The position numbers were made by a program, and so were the translations under genes. From Paenibacillus camelliae (GTDB lineage Bacteria > Bacillota > Bacilli > Paenibacillales > Paenibacillaceae): a stretch of 64,000 nt of DNA. A model generated the notes under the pieces. That model did not search any database and was not told the DNA's origin. It worked only from the letters and a program-made list of their open reading frames with translations. Shown here piece by piece: positions 15,999 to 24,298 of the stretch; position 1 is the stretch's first letter; each line of letters starts with the position of its first letter. The stretch spans positions 1,116,001-1,180,000 of the forward strand of contig NZ_JAMBNY010000001.1 of NCBI RefSeq assembly GCF_023715345.1. Direction: 5' to 3'.

Positions 15999-17448
15999 TC
16001 TTTTTTCCTCCCTTCCACTTCCGAACTTTTCTCCATACAAAAATAGCAAGCAGTAAAGTAACGAGTATTGTCATAATGGTTGGGAAATACGATCGCAGAA
16101 TCTCTTTACGGTGCAGTAAAAAGGCTTTAGAGTATCCTTTGTTATCGTAGCTTTCCTTAAAGTATTTCATCGCTTCTCCGTAATTGCCCTGACGCAGCAG
16201 CGCCTTTCCAATTCCTGAGTATGCGAATTCAAGATTGGCATTCATATTAATCGTTTCTAAATAGCGTTGAAAGGCTGCTTCTTCATCACCACGATAGTAG
16301 CTGCGAACCGCTTCATTCAGCGTTCTTCCATATGGTGTTGTCTCGAACACTGTAATTTCACCCAGCGCTTTATCGAGCACAAGCATCTGATCACCAACTC
16401 GCTCGATAGCAACTGGGGTTGTAAACTTTCCAAGCTGATTGCCGAGACCCCCGAATACATACATTAAGTGTCCATCGCCGTTGTAGGTGAAGATACGCCC
16501 ACGCTTAGAATCTAGCACGGAATAAATTTCGCTATCGGTAACATCGATATCGATCATACGGGATGGCCCATCCGTTACTCTATAGCGTATATCTCCCGTT
16601 GGATTAAAGTAGCCTTCTCTTCGTAAAATATCGGTGCCCTGAGCATTCAGCTTTTTGATGTTATCGCCCCATTGATCACCGTTCGTTGCATAAATAAAGC
16701 CTTCATCATTAATATCGAGATTAGTGAATTCAGTAGGTGTAAACTGAACCATTTGACTCCGTTGTTCTCGTGTAGATAGCGTTTTCCATAAATATTCGAG
16801 CGGATCGACATTCACACGATTGGCTCCGATAAACGTTGTAAATTCACCGTTAGCATTAAACTCCATAAAACCATCAAATACACCGGTTGCCATCACATAT
16901 ATACGATTCGCCTTATCTACAACGACACGTACAGGCTTAAACTCAAAGTTGGCCTGCAGCAGTTCAGATTGCGGAGAGTCCACGATCTGTACAAGCTGCC
17001 GCTGCTCGTCAAGGTGGACAACTCGCTTATTGCCTGTATCTGCAATGTAAAGCTGATTATGCTCTGTAACAAAGATACCTTGCGGAGATGCAAACGTATC
17101 CTGCTGACCTGCATGTTCAAAGCTATCAATGATGTGAAGCAGCTTAAACTTATCATCAAGCACGATAATACGGTTGTTGCCTGAATCCAGCACATAGATG
17201 TGACCGTCCGCCGTAACATGCAGATCGCTTGGATCCTTTAAGCTGCCAACTCCTAGATTATGGCCTGTAAGCAGCTTCGTTGCGTCATAAGCATCTGGCG
17301 AAACAACAGTGTTTCCCCAAAACGAATAGTTATAAGAATTGGAAGCACCCTCTGCTTGAACAGTTGCAGTGCCAGTGATTGGGCTAAGCAGCAGCGCCAC
17401 ACTTAGAACAAGCATGATGACGAGCTTACGTTTACGATTCGATGTCAT
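15982..17448 (-). CDS. Secreted NHL-repeat beta-propeller with TPR and C-terminal membrane anchor
   Basis: A 488-residue protein. A signal peptide ends near residue 32 (TATVQAEG). NHL-type propeller blades follow, with repeats such as GHIYVLDSGNNRIIVLD, NQLYIADTGNKRVVHLD and GFIYATNGDQWGD. About two TPR-like helical hairpins lie at about 385-445 (RGDEEAAFQRYLETIN; GNYGEAMKYFKESY). A transmembrane helix and basic tail come last, so the propeller should sit outside the membrane. NHL propellers bind proteins, RNA or sugars, and this one may scaffold surface proteins or bind oligosaccharide. It lies 14 bases after the first permease pair and overlaps the Yip1 gene. No enzymatic residues are recognisable. 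Confidence 0.8.
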   Translation of the reverse strand: MTSNRKRKLVIMLVLSVALLLSPITGTATVQAEGASNSYNYSFWGNTVVSPDAYDATKLLTGHNLGVGSLKDPSDLHVTADGHIYVLDSGNNRIIVLDDKFKLLHIIDSFEHAGQQDTFASPQGIFVTEHNQLYIADTGNKRVVHLDEQRQLVQIVDSPQSELLQANFEFKPVRVVVDKANRIYVMATGVFDGFMEFNANGEFTTFIGANRVNVDPLEYLWKTLSTREQRSQMVQFTPTEFTNLDINDEGFIYATNGDQWGDNIKKLNAQGTDILRREGYFNPTGDIRYRVTDGPSRMIDIDVTDSEIYSVLDSKRGRIFTYNGDGHLMYVFGGLGNQLGKFTTPVAIERVGDQMLVLDKALGEITVFETTPYGRTLNEAVRSYYRGDEEAAFQRYLETINMNANLEFAYSGIGKALLRQGNYGEAMKYFKESYDNKGYSKAFLLHRKEILRSYFPTIMTILVTLLLAIFVWRKVRKWKGGKKIVTIE

Positions 17449-17462
17449 GATTGTGCCCCCCT

Positions 17463-18338
17463 CTACTCTTTCATTCCAGAAGTTGCCATTGTTTGAATGA
17501 CAGAGCTTTGTGAGATGACAAAAAGCGTAATTGGAACAATCATCAATATTAGCGCAACTGCTGCTCCGACACCGGCTCGAGCAATACCGCCCTGCACAAT
17601 TTGCCCGAGTGCATAATGGAGCGTCTTCAGATTCTCGCTATAAATAAAGCTTCCTCCGTCCGTACCCCAAAGCGCTGGAAACTGTAGAATTAACAACGTT
17701 AACCAAGCCGGCTTAACGTTCGGCATGACAATAGTCCAGTAAATACGGTATTCATTGGCACCGTCAATTTTTGCTGCTTCAAGCAGTGCATCCGGAATTT
17801 GCTCCATAAACTGCTTCATTAGAAACAGTCCTAGTGGAAATGCTAGCGCAGGGACAATAATTGAAGCATGCGTGTTAATCCAACCTAGCCATGACATCAC
17901 CATATAGTTTGGTGTTGCTGTAACGTGACCGGAGAACATTAACGCTAATACGACAATTGAAAATAGCGACTTAGAGCCTAAAAATCTGTACTTCGCTAGC
18001 GGATACGCTGCAGCAGAGGCGAAGATAATATGCCCTGCAGTACCGATAAGCGTAATGAGCAGCGTATTCGTAATATAGCGTGATAGCGGCACCCAAGAAT
18101 TCCCCATAATGGCTACAAGATCAAAGAAATTGTCGAACGTCGGATTTTTAACGAAAAAACGTGGTGGAAATATAAACAATTCATCTAACGGCTTAAATGC
18201 GTTATTAATCGCATAAATCAGTGGTAATGCCATAAACGATCCGAACAAGGCAAGGAGCACGAACAGCAAGAAACTGACCGTGAACGAGCGATTCAGCTTT
18301 CTAGGCGCCCGCAAGGAAGCAATCAATTTTAATCCCAC
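17463..18338 (-). CDS. Carbohydrate ABC transporter permease, MalG type (first pair)
   Basis: A 291-residue CUT1 permease with six helices. The EAA loop is LLEAAKIDGANEYRIYWTIVMP, and the C-terminus is short (MATSGMKE). The start is GTG 18338 with a GGTGGGTGAG ribosome binding site; only two bases separate it from the stop of the MalF-type gene. It is distinct from the MalG-type protein encoded at 10845-11792, so the operon carries two different channel pairs rather than a recent duplication. An ATPase from elsewhere is needed. Confidence 0.88.
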   Translation of the reverse strand: MGLKLIASLRAPRKLNRSFTVSFLLFVLLALFGSFMALPLIYAINNAFKPLDELFIFPPRFFVKNPTFDNFFDLVAIMGNSWVPLSRYITNTLLITLIGTAGHIIFASAAAYPLAKYRFLGSKSLFSIVVLALMFSGHVTATPNYMVMSWLGWINTHASIIVPALAFPLGLFLMKQFMEQIPDALLEAAKIDGANEYRIYWTIVMPNVKPAWLTLLILQFPALWGTDGGSFIYSENLKTLHYALGQIVQGGIARAGVGAAVALILMIVPITLFVISQSSVIQTMATSGMKE

Positions 18339-18340
18339 CG

Positions 18341-19297
18341 TTACTCACCCACCTTTCTTAGCAGCTTCTGCGTTAATAGATTTGTTCCGATCATAATGCC
18401 GAACAGTACCGTTGCAATGGCGGAAGCATAGCCCATCTCGAAGCGAATCGTACCGTAATCCATCAAGTGAGTTACGATTGTATGTGCGGCATAGTTAACG
18501 CTCGGAAAACCTGCCAGCGCTATCGATATATCCGCTACTGCGAACGAGGCTGTGATCTGCATAACCGCACCGAACATAAGCTGTGGTCTCATGGATGGAA
18601 GCGTAATGAACCATAGCTCCTGCCATCTGTTGCGAATGCCATCAACTGCTGCCGCTTCAATAAGCGAGCGATCAATCGTCTGTAGTCCGGCAATAAAGGC
18701 AAGGAAGCTTGTTCCAAGACTCAACCAAAGCTGTACAATCATTACGATTGGCAAAATATACTTTTCATCCTGGAGCCACTGGATGGGCTCAAGAATAAAG
18801 CCCACCTTCATTAAAAAGCCATTCAAATAGCCATAGCTATCTCCCGAGAAAACGATAAGCCAGATGAAGAATACATTTCCTGAAATCGAAGGGGCATAGA
18901 ATACAAGCGTCATAAATGCCCTGACCTTAGGAGACAGCTCATTGATAATCCACGCAAAGATAAAGCAGGCAATGTAGCTGAGAGGACCCGTGACGACTGC
19001 GAATAGGAAGGTATTTTTCAGCGCGATCATAAACACATCATCATTTAGAAATAATCGCGAATAATTTTGCCATCCAACAAATCGCGGAAACTCCAGCATG
19101 TTGAAATAGAAAAAGCTAAGCAGTAAAGAAAATACAACAGGTATGACGGTAAAGGTAAAAAATATGATCATGTACGGACTCATCAAAAAGTAATAGTGCT
19201 TATTCTTTTTCAGCTCACTTAGTATTTGAGACATTTTTGATGATTTCACCGGTCGGATGGAGCCCTGTACCGTTTGTTTCGACGTTTCCGTTTGCAT
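18341..19297 (-). CDS. Carbohydrate ABC transporter permease, MalF type (first pair)
   Basis: A 318-residue CUT1 permease with a soluble N-terminal tail of about 30 residues, six membrane helices and the coupling loop SLIEAAAVDGIRNRWQELWF. The start codon follows GGAGG at spacing 9. It lies 16 bases after the 965-residue binding-protein gene and 2 bases before its MalG-type partner, so this trio is the most tightly packed part of the operon. Substrate inferred only from the neighbouring xylanase. Confidence 0.88.
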   Translation of the reverse strand: MQTETSKQTVQGSIRPVKSSKMSQILSELKKNKHYYFLMSPYMIIFFTFTVIPVVFSLLLSFFYFNMLEFPRFVGWQNYSRLFLNDDVFMIALKNTFLFAVVTGPLSYIACFIFAWIINELSPKVRAFMTLVFYAPSISGNVFFIWLIVFSGDSYGYLNGFLMKVGFILEPIQWLQDEKYILPIVMIVQLWLSLGTSFLAFIAGLQTIDRSLIEAAAVDGIRNRWQELWFITLPSMRPQLMFGAVMQITASFAVADISIALAGFPSVNYAAHTIVTHLMDYGTIRFEMGYASAIATVLFGIMIGTNLLTQKLLRKVGE

Positions 19298-19313
19298 CGG
19301 CTTCCACCTCCAA

Positions 19314-22211
19314 CTAATAAGGTAAATTGAACTCTTTCCGTTTAATCTCTATTTCGTCATTGATATATAGAATGTAGTCAGATAGTGCTTCACGAGGATT
19401 TTCGTTGCCATTTACAACTTTTCTGAACGCATTATCTAAGTGTCGTCCAGTAAAGTAGCCACCTGGCACCTGTGGAATCCCTTCCACCCACTGCCATTGA
19501 CTTTCCAGATTGTTGTAATCTTTTACTGGCCACGGCAGCTCCTCTAGTGCCTCGATGTTAGCTGTTGGATAGCGAGCCGCTTCCCCCATCAGACCTTCCA
19601 TCTCACGACCATATTGAATTTGGATATCTTTCGATGTCCACCATTTCATAAATTCCCATGCAGCCTCTTTATCCTCTGCGTTTTCTAGCATCATGACTGC
19701 CGTCGTTGAGCTGGCCACTTGATGGTTAATCGTACCATCGGCTTGCTCTGTGCCTGGAACCATCGTGAAGTCCCACAATCCTCTAATCTCAGGCGCCATT
19801 ACAGTCAGCATATTGTACGTTGTATAATCGGCAATTCCGATTGGCATTTCTCCTGTACGAAAACGGTTAGGGAAATCAGCTATAAGCGGGAATTTATAGT
19901 TTGTATAAAACTGTGTCCAGCGCTTAAACATTTCCATCGATGTTTCGGAATCGAGTGCACTTTTCTTATCATTATCCCGGTAGAACTCTCCACCGTTCTG
20001 ATAGAGAAGCATGGCAAATGTTGCATTCGGCACTAGATTCACGTTATTCGTAGGCGTTTCCAGCGGCAGCCAAAACTCCATATTGTGCTTTTGCAGAACG
20101 GAAATCATGTTATAGATGTCCTGCCATGTTTTTGGCACTTCCAGCTCTAGCTCTTCTAATATGTCTTTGCGATAGAACAGCATTGGGAACGTTTGCTGCT
20201 CTGGCAGCCCGTAAATTCCTCCGTTGTACTGATATGGTACGACACCACTTTGACGGAAGCGTGAAAGAACGGATTCATAATCTGGGAATTGCGTCAGATC
20301 AGCAGCCGCATTTCTCATCGCATAGTTTATAGGCACATCCTCGCCAACCTGCAATGCCACATCTGGTCCTTCATTCGCTAGAGTTGCAGGCAGTAGAATA
20401 TTGCCTGGTACTAGTCTGAGTTGTACTGATATATCCGTATCTGGGGTAAATGAATCGTCGATTAGATTTTTCAATACTTGAGCCTGATCTCGACCAGTCG
20501 TTATCCACACCGTAATTGAGCGCTGATTCTCCGTAATGTTACCGATGCTGTCATAATCCTCTGTGTATGAGGCTACTAACGCGCCTAGCTCATGCTGCAG
20601 CTCACGGAACATATTTGCATCGGCTTTAGGAAGATCCTGATCAGGTGAAGCAACGACGAGGTAATCCAACGTTAAAGGCTGTTCCTGTACTTGCAGAATC
20701 CACGTACCTAAGCTACCAACGTTGAGCTTAAACGTTCTTAAGCGTTTAGCAATCGTTTCTGGGTACTCTATCATATCTTTTAATTGAACAACTAGAGAGT
20801 GAAGTGCAGCTACTTTATCACTACGTTCTCCTGTCATATCCTCAAGATATTTGGCTACACTATCAACCGTTTCTGCTTGTTCGGATAAAACCTCTATGAG
20901 GTCAGGAATACGTTTTTCAAGCTGATAATCACGATACGGGTCAGGTGTATTTGACGTAATCATCAATATTTTGCGGTACATTTCATTCAGCTGCAGAACG
21001 CTAGATTCAATCGTGCGCAGCAATGGTGCAATATCACCAAGAGATACGGCTAAGCGAATATTATGCTTGCCCTTTGTTAAGTAAAATAGATATGGCTCAT
21101 CCTCACCAAGCACATCCATCTGCCATTCTGTGTTGTAGTTGAAGCGAATACGCTTCATTTCTTCAAATGGATATTCGCCATCAATCATTAGGCTGCGCGT
21201 GGAGTATACGCCTCGTAATTGATCCTGCTTGCGCTTAAGTGCGATTTGATATAAACCATCCTCTTCAACCTCGAACTCCCACTCGATCCATTGACCCGGA
21301 AGTCTCCAGTTCAATCCACCAATTGTGTTGATGCGCAGTTTAGATACATGGTAAGGCTCTACGGATGGGCTCGAACGATCCGTTAAGGCATAAAGCGTCG
21401 GTGATGATTTCGATGTTGCATGTTCAGCTTGAATGATCTTGATCTGATTCGATGCCTCCGGAGTTTGTTCTGCTTCATATTGCTGTTTTAGCTGCTCGTA
21501 GCTTAGCAGCTCCTTCTCTTGATACAATTCAATATAATCAATTGCCATTGGCTCTCTTAGAGCTCGCAACGTTATCGTCTGCTGTCCTTTTTCAAAATAA
21601 AAGGAATATGGATCCTCATAGTATCCATCACCATCAATAAAGGACTTGAGCTGCCAGGACGGCTTCTCAATTTGTCTCGGGCGCAAATCATTGCCGCGAT
21701 CATCCTGCCTCACTTCATCGCTTGCATTGGCCCAAATACGGTTAAACAGCAAAATATCCGCGCCTCTAAAAGGAATTTCTCCGTTTATTAGAAACTCTCG
21801 CTCAATGGCAGAGCTTTTTCCTTCGATCGGGTAATAATGAACACGAATGTTGTACAATCCTGCTGATGGAAGATTAACATCCCAGCTAATTTCTCCTGTC
21901 TCAGGAGTTATTACAGCCTTACCTGCTAAGCCTTCATATTGATCGACAACTTCGAAGCCAGTCCCTTCTACTTTCGAGTATTGCTCGCCTTCTATACGTA
22001 TAGCTTGCTCAGGACGATTAGCGGCTTCATAGCGCTGCAAGTAATGCGCATAGTCGTTCTCATCACTGTCGTCAGTAACTGCCACAAAGTCACTCATAGC
22101 TAGTGCCAGCTGTGTATTCGAAGAACGGGAAGGAGCAAACACTGCGATGGACGTAATGATTAAGGCAAGAACTAGGAAGATAATCACGTAGTTCTTTATA
22201 CTTTTTTTCAA
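19314..22211 (-). CDS. Large membrane-anchored extracellular solute-binding protein with N-terminal carbohydrate-binding-like domains
   Basis: A 965-residue protein with an N-terminal signal-anchor helix and no lipobox. Two galactose-binding-like beta-sandwich segments follow, at about 50-235 and 250-400. Both carry patterns typical of such modules: WDVNLPSAGLYNIRVHYY with MAIDYIELYQ, and WEFEVEEDGLYQIALKRK with GKHNIRLAVSL. A helical connector covers about 400-520. A family 1 solute-binding domain fills the rest, for example YGLPEQQTFPMLFYRKD and AAWEFMKWWTSKD. It is roughly twice the usual 430-550 residues. The start is TTG 22211 with AAGGAGG at spacing 8. It probably presents bound glycan to the permease pair encoded just downstream. 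Whether the front domains bind polysaccharide is inference. Confidence 0.85.
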   Translation of the reverse strand: MKKSIKNYVIIFLVLALIITSIAVFAPSRSSNTQLALAMSDFVAVTDDSDENDYAHYLQRYEAANRPEQAIRIEGEQYSKVEGTGFEVVDQYEGLAGKAVITPETGEISWDVNLPSAGLYNIRVHYYPIEGKSSAIEREFLINGEIPFRGADILLFNRIWANASDEVRQDDRGNDLRPRQIEKPSWQLKSFIDGDGYYEDPYSFYFEKGQQTITLRALREPMAIDYIELYQEKELLSYEQLKQQYEAEQTPEASNQIKIIQAEHATSKSSPTLYALTDRSSPSVEPYHVSKLRINTIGGLNWRLPGQWIEWEFEVEEDGLYQIALKRKQDQLRGVYSTRSLMIDGEYPFEEMKRIRFNYNTEWQMDVLGEDEPYLFYLTKGKHNIRLAVSLGDIAPLLRTIESSVLQLNEMYRKILMITSNTPDPYRDYQLEKRIPDLIEVLSEQAETVDSVAKYLEDMTGERSDKVAALHSLVVQLKDMIEYPETIAKRLRTFKLNVGSLGTWILQVQEQPLTLDYLVVASPDQDLPKADANMFRELQHELGALVASYTEDYDSIGNITENQRSITVWITTGRDQAQVLKNLIDDSFTPDTDISVQLRLVPGNILLPATLANEGPDVALQVGEDVPINYAMRNAAADLTQFPDYESVLSRFRQSGVVPYQYNGGIYGLPEQQTFPMLFYRKDILEELELEVPKTWQDIYNMISVLQKHNMEFWLPLETPTNNVNLVPNATFAMLLYQNGGEFYRDNDKKSALDSETSMEMFKRWTQFYTNYKFPLIADFPNRFRTGEMPIGIADYTTYNMLTVMAPEIRGLWDFTMVPGTEQADGTINHQVASSTTAVMMLENAEDKEAAWEFMKWWTSKDIQIQYGREMEGLMGEAARYPTANIEALEELPWPVKDYNNLESQWQWVEGIPQVPGGYFTGRHLDNAFRKVVNGNENPREALSDYILYINDEIEIKRKEFNLPY

Positions 22212-22249
22212 CTTTCTTCCCTCCTTGCAAGAGCTACATCATCAATTAG

Positions 22250-22282
22250 AGTCCCCCAGTTAAATCATTTAAATGGGGGACT
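22250..22282 (-). promoter_or_regulatory. Intercistronic stem-loop after the SBP gene
   Basis: AGTCCCCCA (22250-22258) pairs with TGGGGGACT (22274-22282), extended by an inner TTAAA/TTTAA stem. There is no U-tract. It lies between the lipoprotein SBP gene and the 965-residue SBP gene and probably protects the 3' end of the SBP message, raising its level over the rest of the operon. Confidence 0.6.
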
Positions 22283-22292
22283 AAGTAAACTA

Positions 22293-23690
22293 TTATTGAC
22301 CGTAAATCTCGTCAATTGCTGCTTGGAATGGAGCTTTATAAGACTCGACTACTGTCGATACCGAAGTGCCGGACGTTAACTCAGCTTCAAAATCCCAATA
22401 AGGCAAGGACGGGAAAGTGTTATGATCTAGTACAAGCAAACCAGCCTGTGCTTGTATTGCATTGTTGATATCATCTTCATTATCGAAATTACTTTCAAAG
22501 GAAGCTTGTGATGGGTAATCGTACATCGATTCAATGTCATTGATTTTTTCCCAGATGTACATGAGCTGCTCTGGGTTTTCTACTGTTTTAGGGATCGTTA
22601 ATGCCTGGAACAACGCTTCACCAGAGTGATATTCCGTAGCACTAGGTCCTTTTGGTAGTGGAACAAAGCCAATATCGTAATCGGCCATATCCGTTTTAAT
22701 ACCGCTTACCTCATACATCGCACCTACAAACATCAATGTATTGCCTTGACGGAAAAACTGGCTTGGCTCTGTCCAATCGCCGCCTTCTGTAGGTCTAGAT
22801 ACTTGTTCTGTTGCTAGTCTAGAAACAAAGTTTAATGCTTCTAATGTTTTTGGATCTTCTAGGTTTTGACTGTTGCCTAAAGTAAGAGCTGCATTATTGG
22901 AGTAAAGCGCTTGCTCAAGCAAGCCACGATTTGCAAGCCCCCAAGTATCTAATTTACCATCATTATTTGTATCCTTATTAGCTTCCTTAGCTACTTGAAT
23001 AAACGATTCCCAGTTCCAATTATCTTCGTTCACATATTCCTGCAGCGGCTTTAAGCCAAGCTGATTCATAAGTGTGCGATTATAAAAGACGCCAGTTGTG
23101 TGGTTCGCTTTGTCATCAGTGAAACCATATCCTTTGCCTTCATACGTATACAGCTCTTTGGTAACTTTTTGGTTAAAGGCGTTATCGTTTTTCACATAGT
23201 CATCAAGAGGCCATAATAGGTCTTGTTTAACTAGCGTTGGAACCGTGTACGTTTTACCTAGTCGCACGATATCCCCAATTGGTTCGCCTGCCATCAAGGA
23301 AGCAACAACCTTTGTTTGATACTCGCCATAGTCAATAGCGATGTATTCTATGTTAAAGTTATGCTTCTCCATTAAAGCATCCAAGTTAGCTTTGCGTTGG
23401 ATGTTGTCAGGATTGTCCTCTGGTATTGTCATATCCCACCAAGAAACGACTTTAATTGTACGTCCGCCTAAATCAAAATCCATTTCTGGTGTTGCATTAG
23501 GATTGCCTTCAACGACTTCCTCTTCTTCCTCTTCTACTGGATCAGCGCTTTCTGTTACAGCAGGCTCATTAGTGGAGGTATTCCCTCCGTTTGCTGGCGT
23601 GTTTGTTGTAGAATTACTACTGCATGCAGCCAGCACAAGCATAAAGACTAAACAGATTGTTAATAGCATCGATTTTTTCATGCGCATCAT
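22293..23690 (-). CDS. Carbohydrate ABC transporter solute-binding lipoprotein
   Basis: A 465-residue family 1 solute-binding protein. The lipobox is VLAAC near residue 23, followed by an Asn/Thr/Glu-rich linker with a run of Glu (EEEEEE-like). The mature part begins RTIKVVSWWDMT and has features of the class such as VYNRTLMNQLGLKP-like and EQLMYIWEKIND. It is the first gene of the long leftward operon. It should capture sugars at the outer face of the membrane for one or both permease pairs. A cre-like sequence lies 37-49 bases upstream of the start. Confidence 0.87.
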   Translation of the reverse strand: MMRMKKSMLLTICLVFMLVLAACSSNSTTNTPANGGNTSTNEPAVTESADPVEEEEEEVVEGNPNATPEMDFDLGGRTIKVVSWWDMTIPEDNPDNIQRKANLDALMEKHNFNIEYIAIDYGEYQTKVVASLMAGEPIGDIVRLGKTYTVPTLVKQDLLWPLDDYVKNDNAFNQKVTKELYTYEGKGYGFTDDKANHTTGVFYNRTLMNQLGLKPLQEYVNEDNWNWESFIQVAKEANKDTNNDGKLDTWGLANRGLLEQALYSNNAALTLGNSQNLEDPKTLEALNFVSRLATEQVSRPTEGGDWTEPSQFFRQGNTLMFVGAMYEVSGIKTDMADYDIGFVPLPKGPSATEYHSGEALFQALTIPKTVENPEQLMYIWEKINDIESMYDYPSQASFESNFDNEDDINNAIQAQAGLLVLDHNTFPSLPYWDFEAELTSGTSVSTVVESYKAPFQAAIDEIYGQ

Positions 23691-23726
23691 GTTTTCCCCC
23701 TAAAAGATTGTTGTTTACACAGAAAG

Positions 23727-23739
23727 TGTAGCGCTTACA
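23727..23739 (-). promoter_or_regulatory. Candidate operator (cre/LacI-like, shortened palindrome)
   Basis: TGTAGCGCTTACA is a near-palindrome close to TGTAAGCGCTTACA but one base shorter, so it misses the CcpA consensus at two positions. It lies upstream of the SBP gene that opens the long operon. CcpA or a LacI-family regulator could bind. Confidence 0.35.
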
Positions 23740-23876
23740 TTACTGCATCAACAACCTTACTTTATGTAGTTTTACTACCTGACTAATTATAGATTCCTTT
23801 ATTTCATGCGGTTTGGCAGCCTTCGCCAAAAAGCCAACAAGTAAAGATTTGCATCGTATCCAAACAACGGGATAGG

Positions 23877-24209
23877 GCTCCGCCATATACTCTAACGCTC
23901 GAACCTTCCTGCGGCAGGAGGGCGCTTTTAGTGATTATATGGACTTCGCTTGGAGCTTTGTGAGGATTTTACTTGAAGCTCTGTTGTGGGTTTCTCACGC
24001 TCCGCCATATATTCTCTAACGCTCGAACATTCCTACGGAATGAGGGTCGCTTTTAGTGAATATATGGACTTCGCTGGAGCTTTGTGAGGGCTTTACAGGA
24101 AATTTTCGTAAGCACCTCACTCTCCGCCACATAATCACTACGCTTGTACCTTCCTTCGGAAGGAGGTCGCATTAATGATTATATGGACTCCGCTGGAGCT
24201 TTGTGGGGG
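23877..24209. repeat. Three tandem copies of a ~90-base structured intergenic repeat
   Basis: Units at 23877-23965, 23999-24089 and 24121-24209 share one plan, with spacers of 33 and 31 bases (period about 122). Each begins CTCCGCCAYATA, has a central short hairpin (for example ATTCC-tac-GGAAT in unit 2), and ends TATATGGACTYCGCTGGAGCTTTGTG. The outer arms are inverted with respect to one another (GCTCC...GGAGC and CCATATA...TATATGG), so each unit can fold into one long hairpin. No ORF with a ribosome binding site is seen. This is the bulk of the 608-bp gap between the operon promoter and the double-GH43 gene. It looks like a REP/MITE-like element; 23691-23876 shows nothing else. Confidence 0.8.
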
Positions 24210-24240
24210 ATTCTCAGGGAGCTTTGTACCCTAAAACCAC

Positions 24241-24275
24241 AAAAACCTCTCTACCGAGAAAGTAGAGAGGTTTTT
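24241..24275. terminator. Strong bidirectional terminator after the double-GH43 gene
   Basis: A perfect 14-bp stem (24241-24254 / 24262-24275) with a 7-base loop, flanked by A-runs on one side and T-runs on the other. It lies 24 bases after the GH43 stop codon. Confidence 0.85.
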
Positions 24276-24298
24276 GTTTAGTTGTCCTATAATTACCG

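Noticed and set aside
23877..24209. CRISPR array
   Set aside because: Only three diverged units of about 90 bases, too long for CRISPR repeats, with similar rather than unique spacers and no cas genes.
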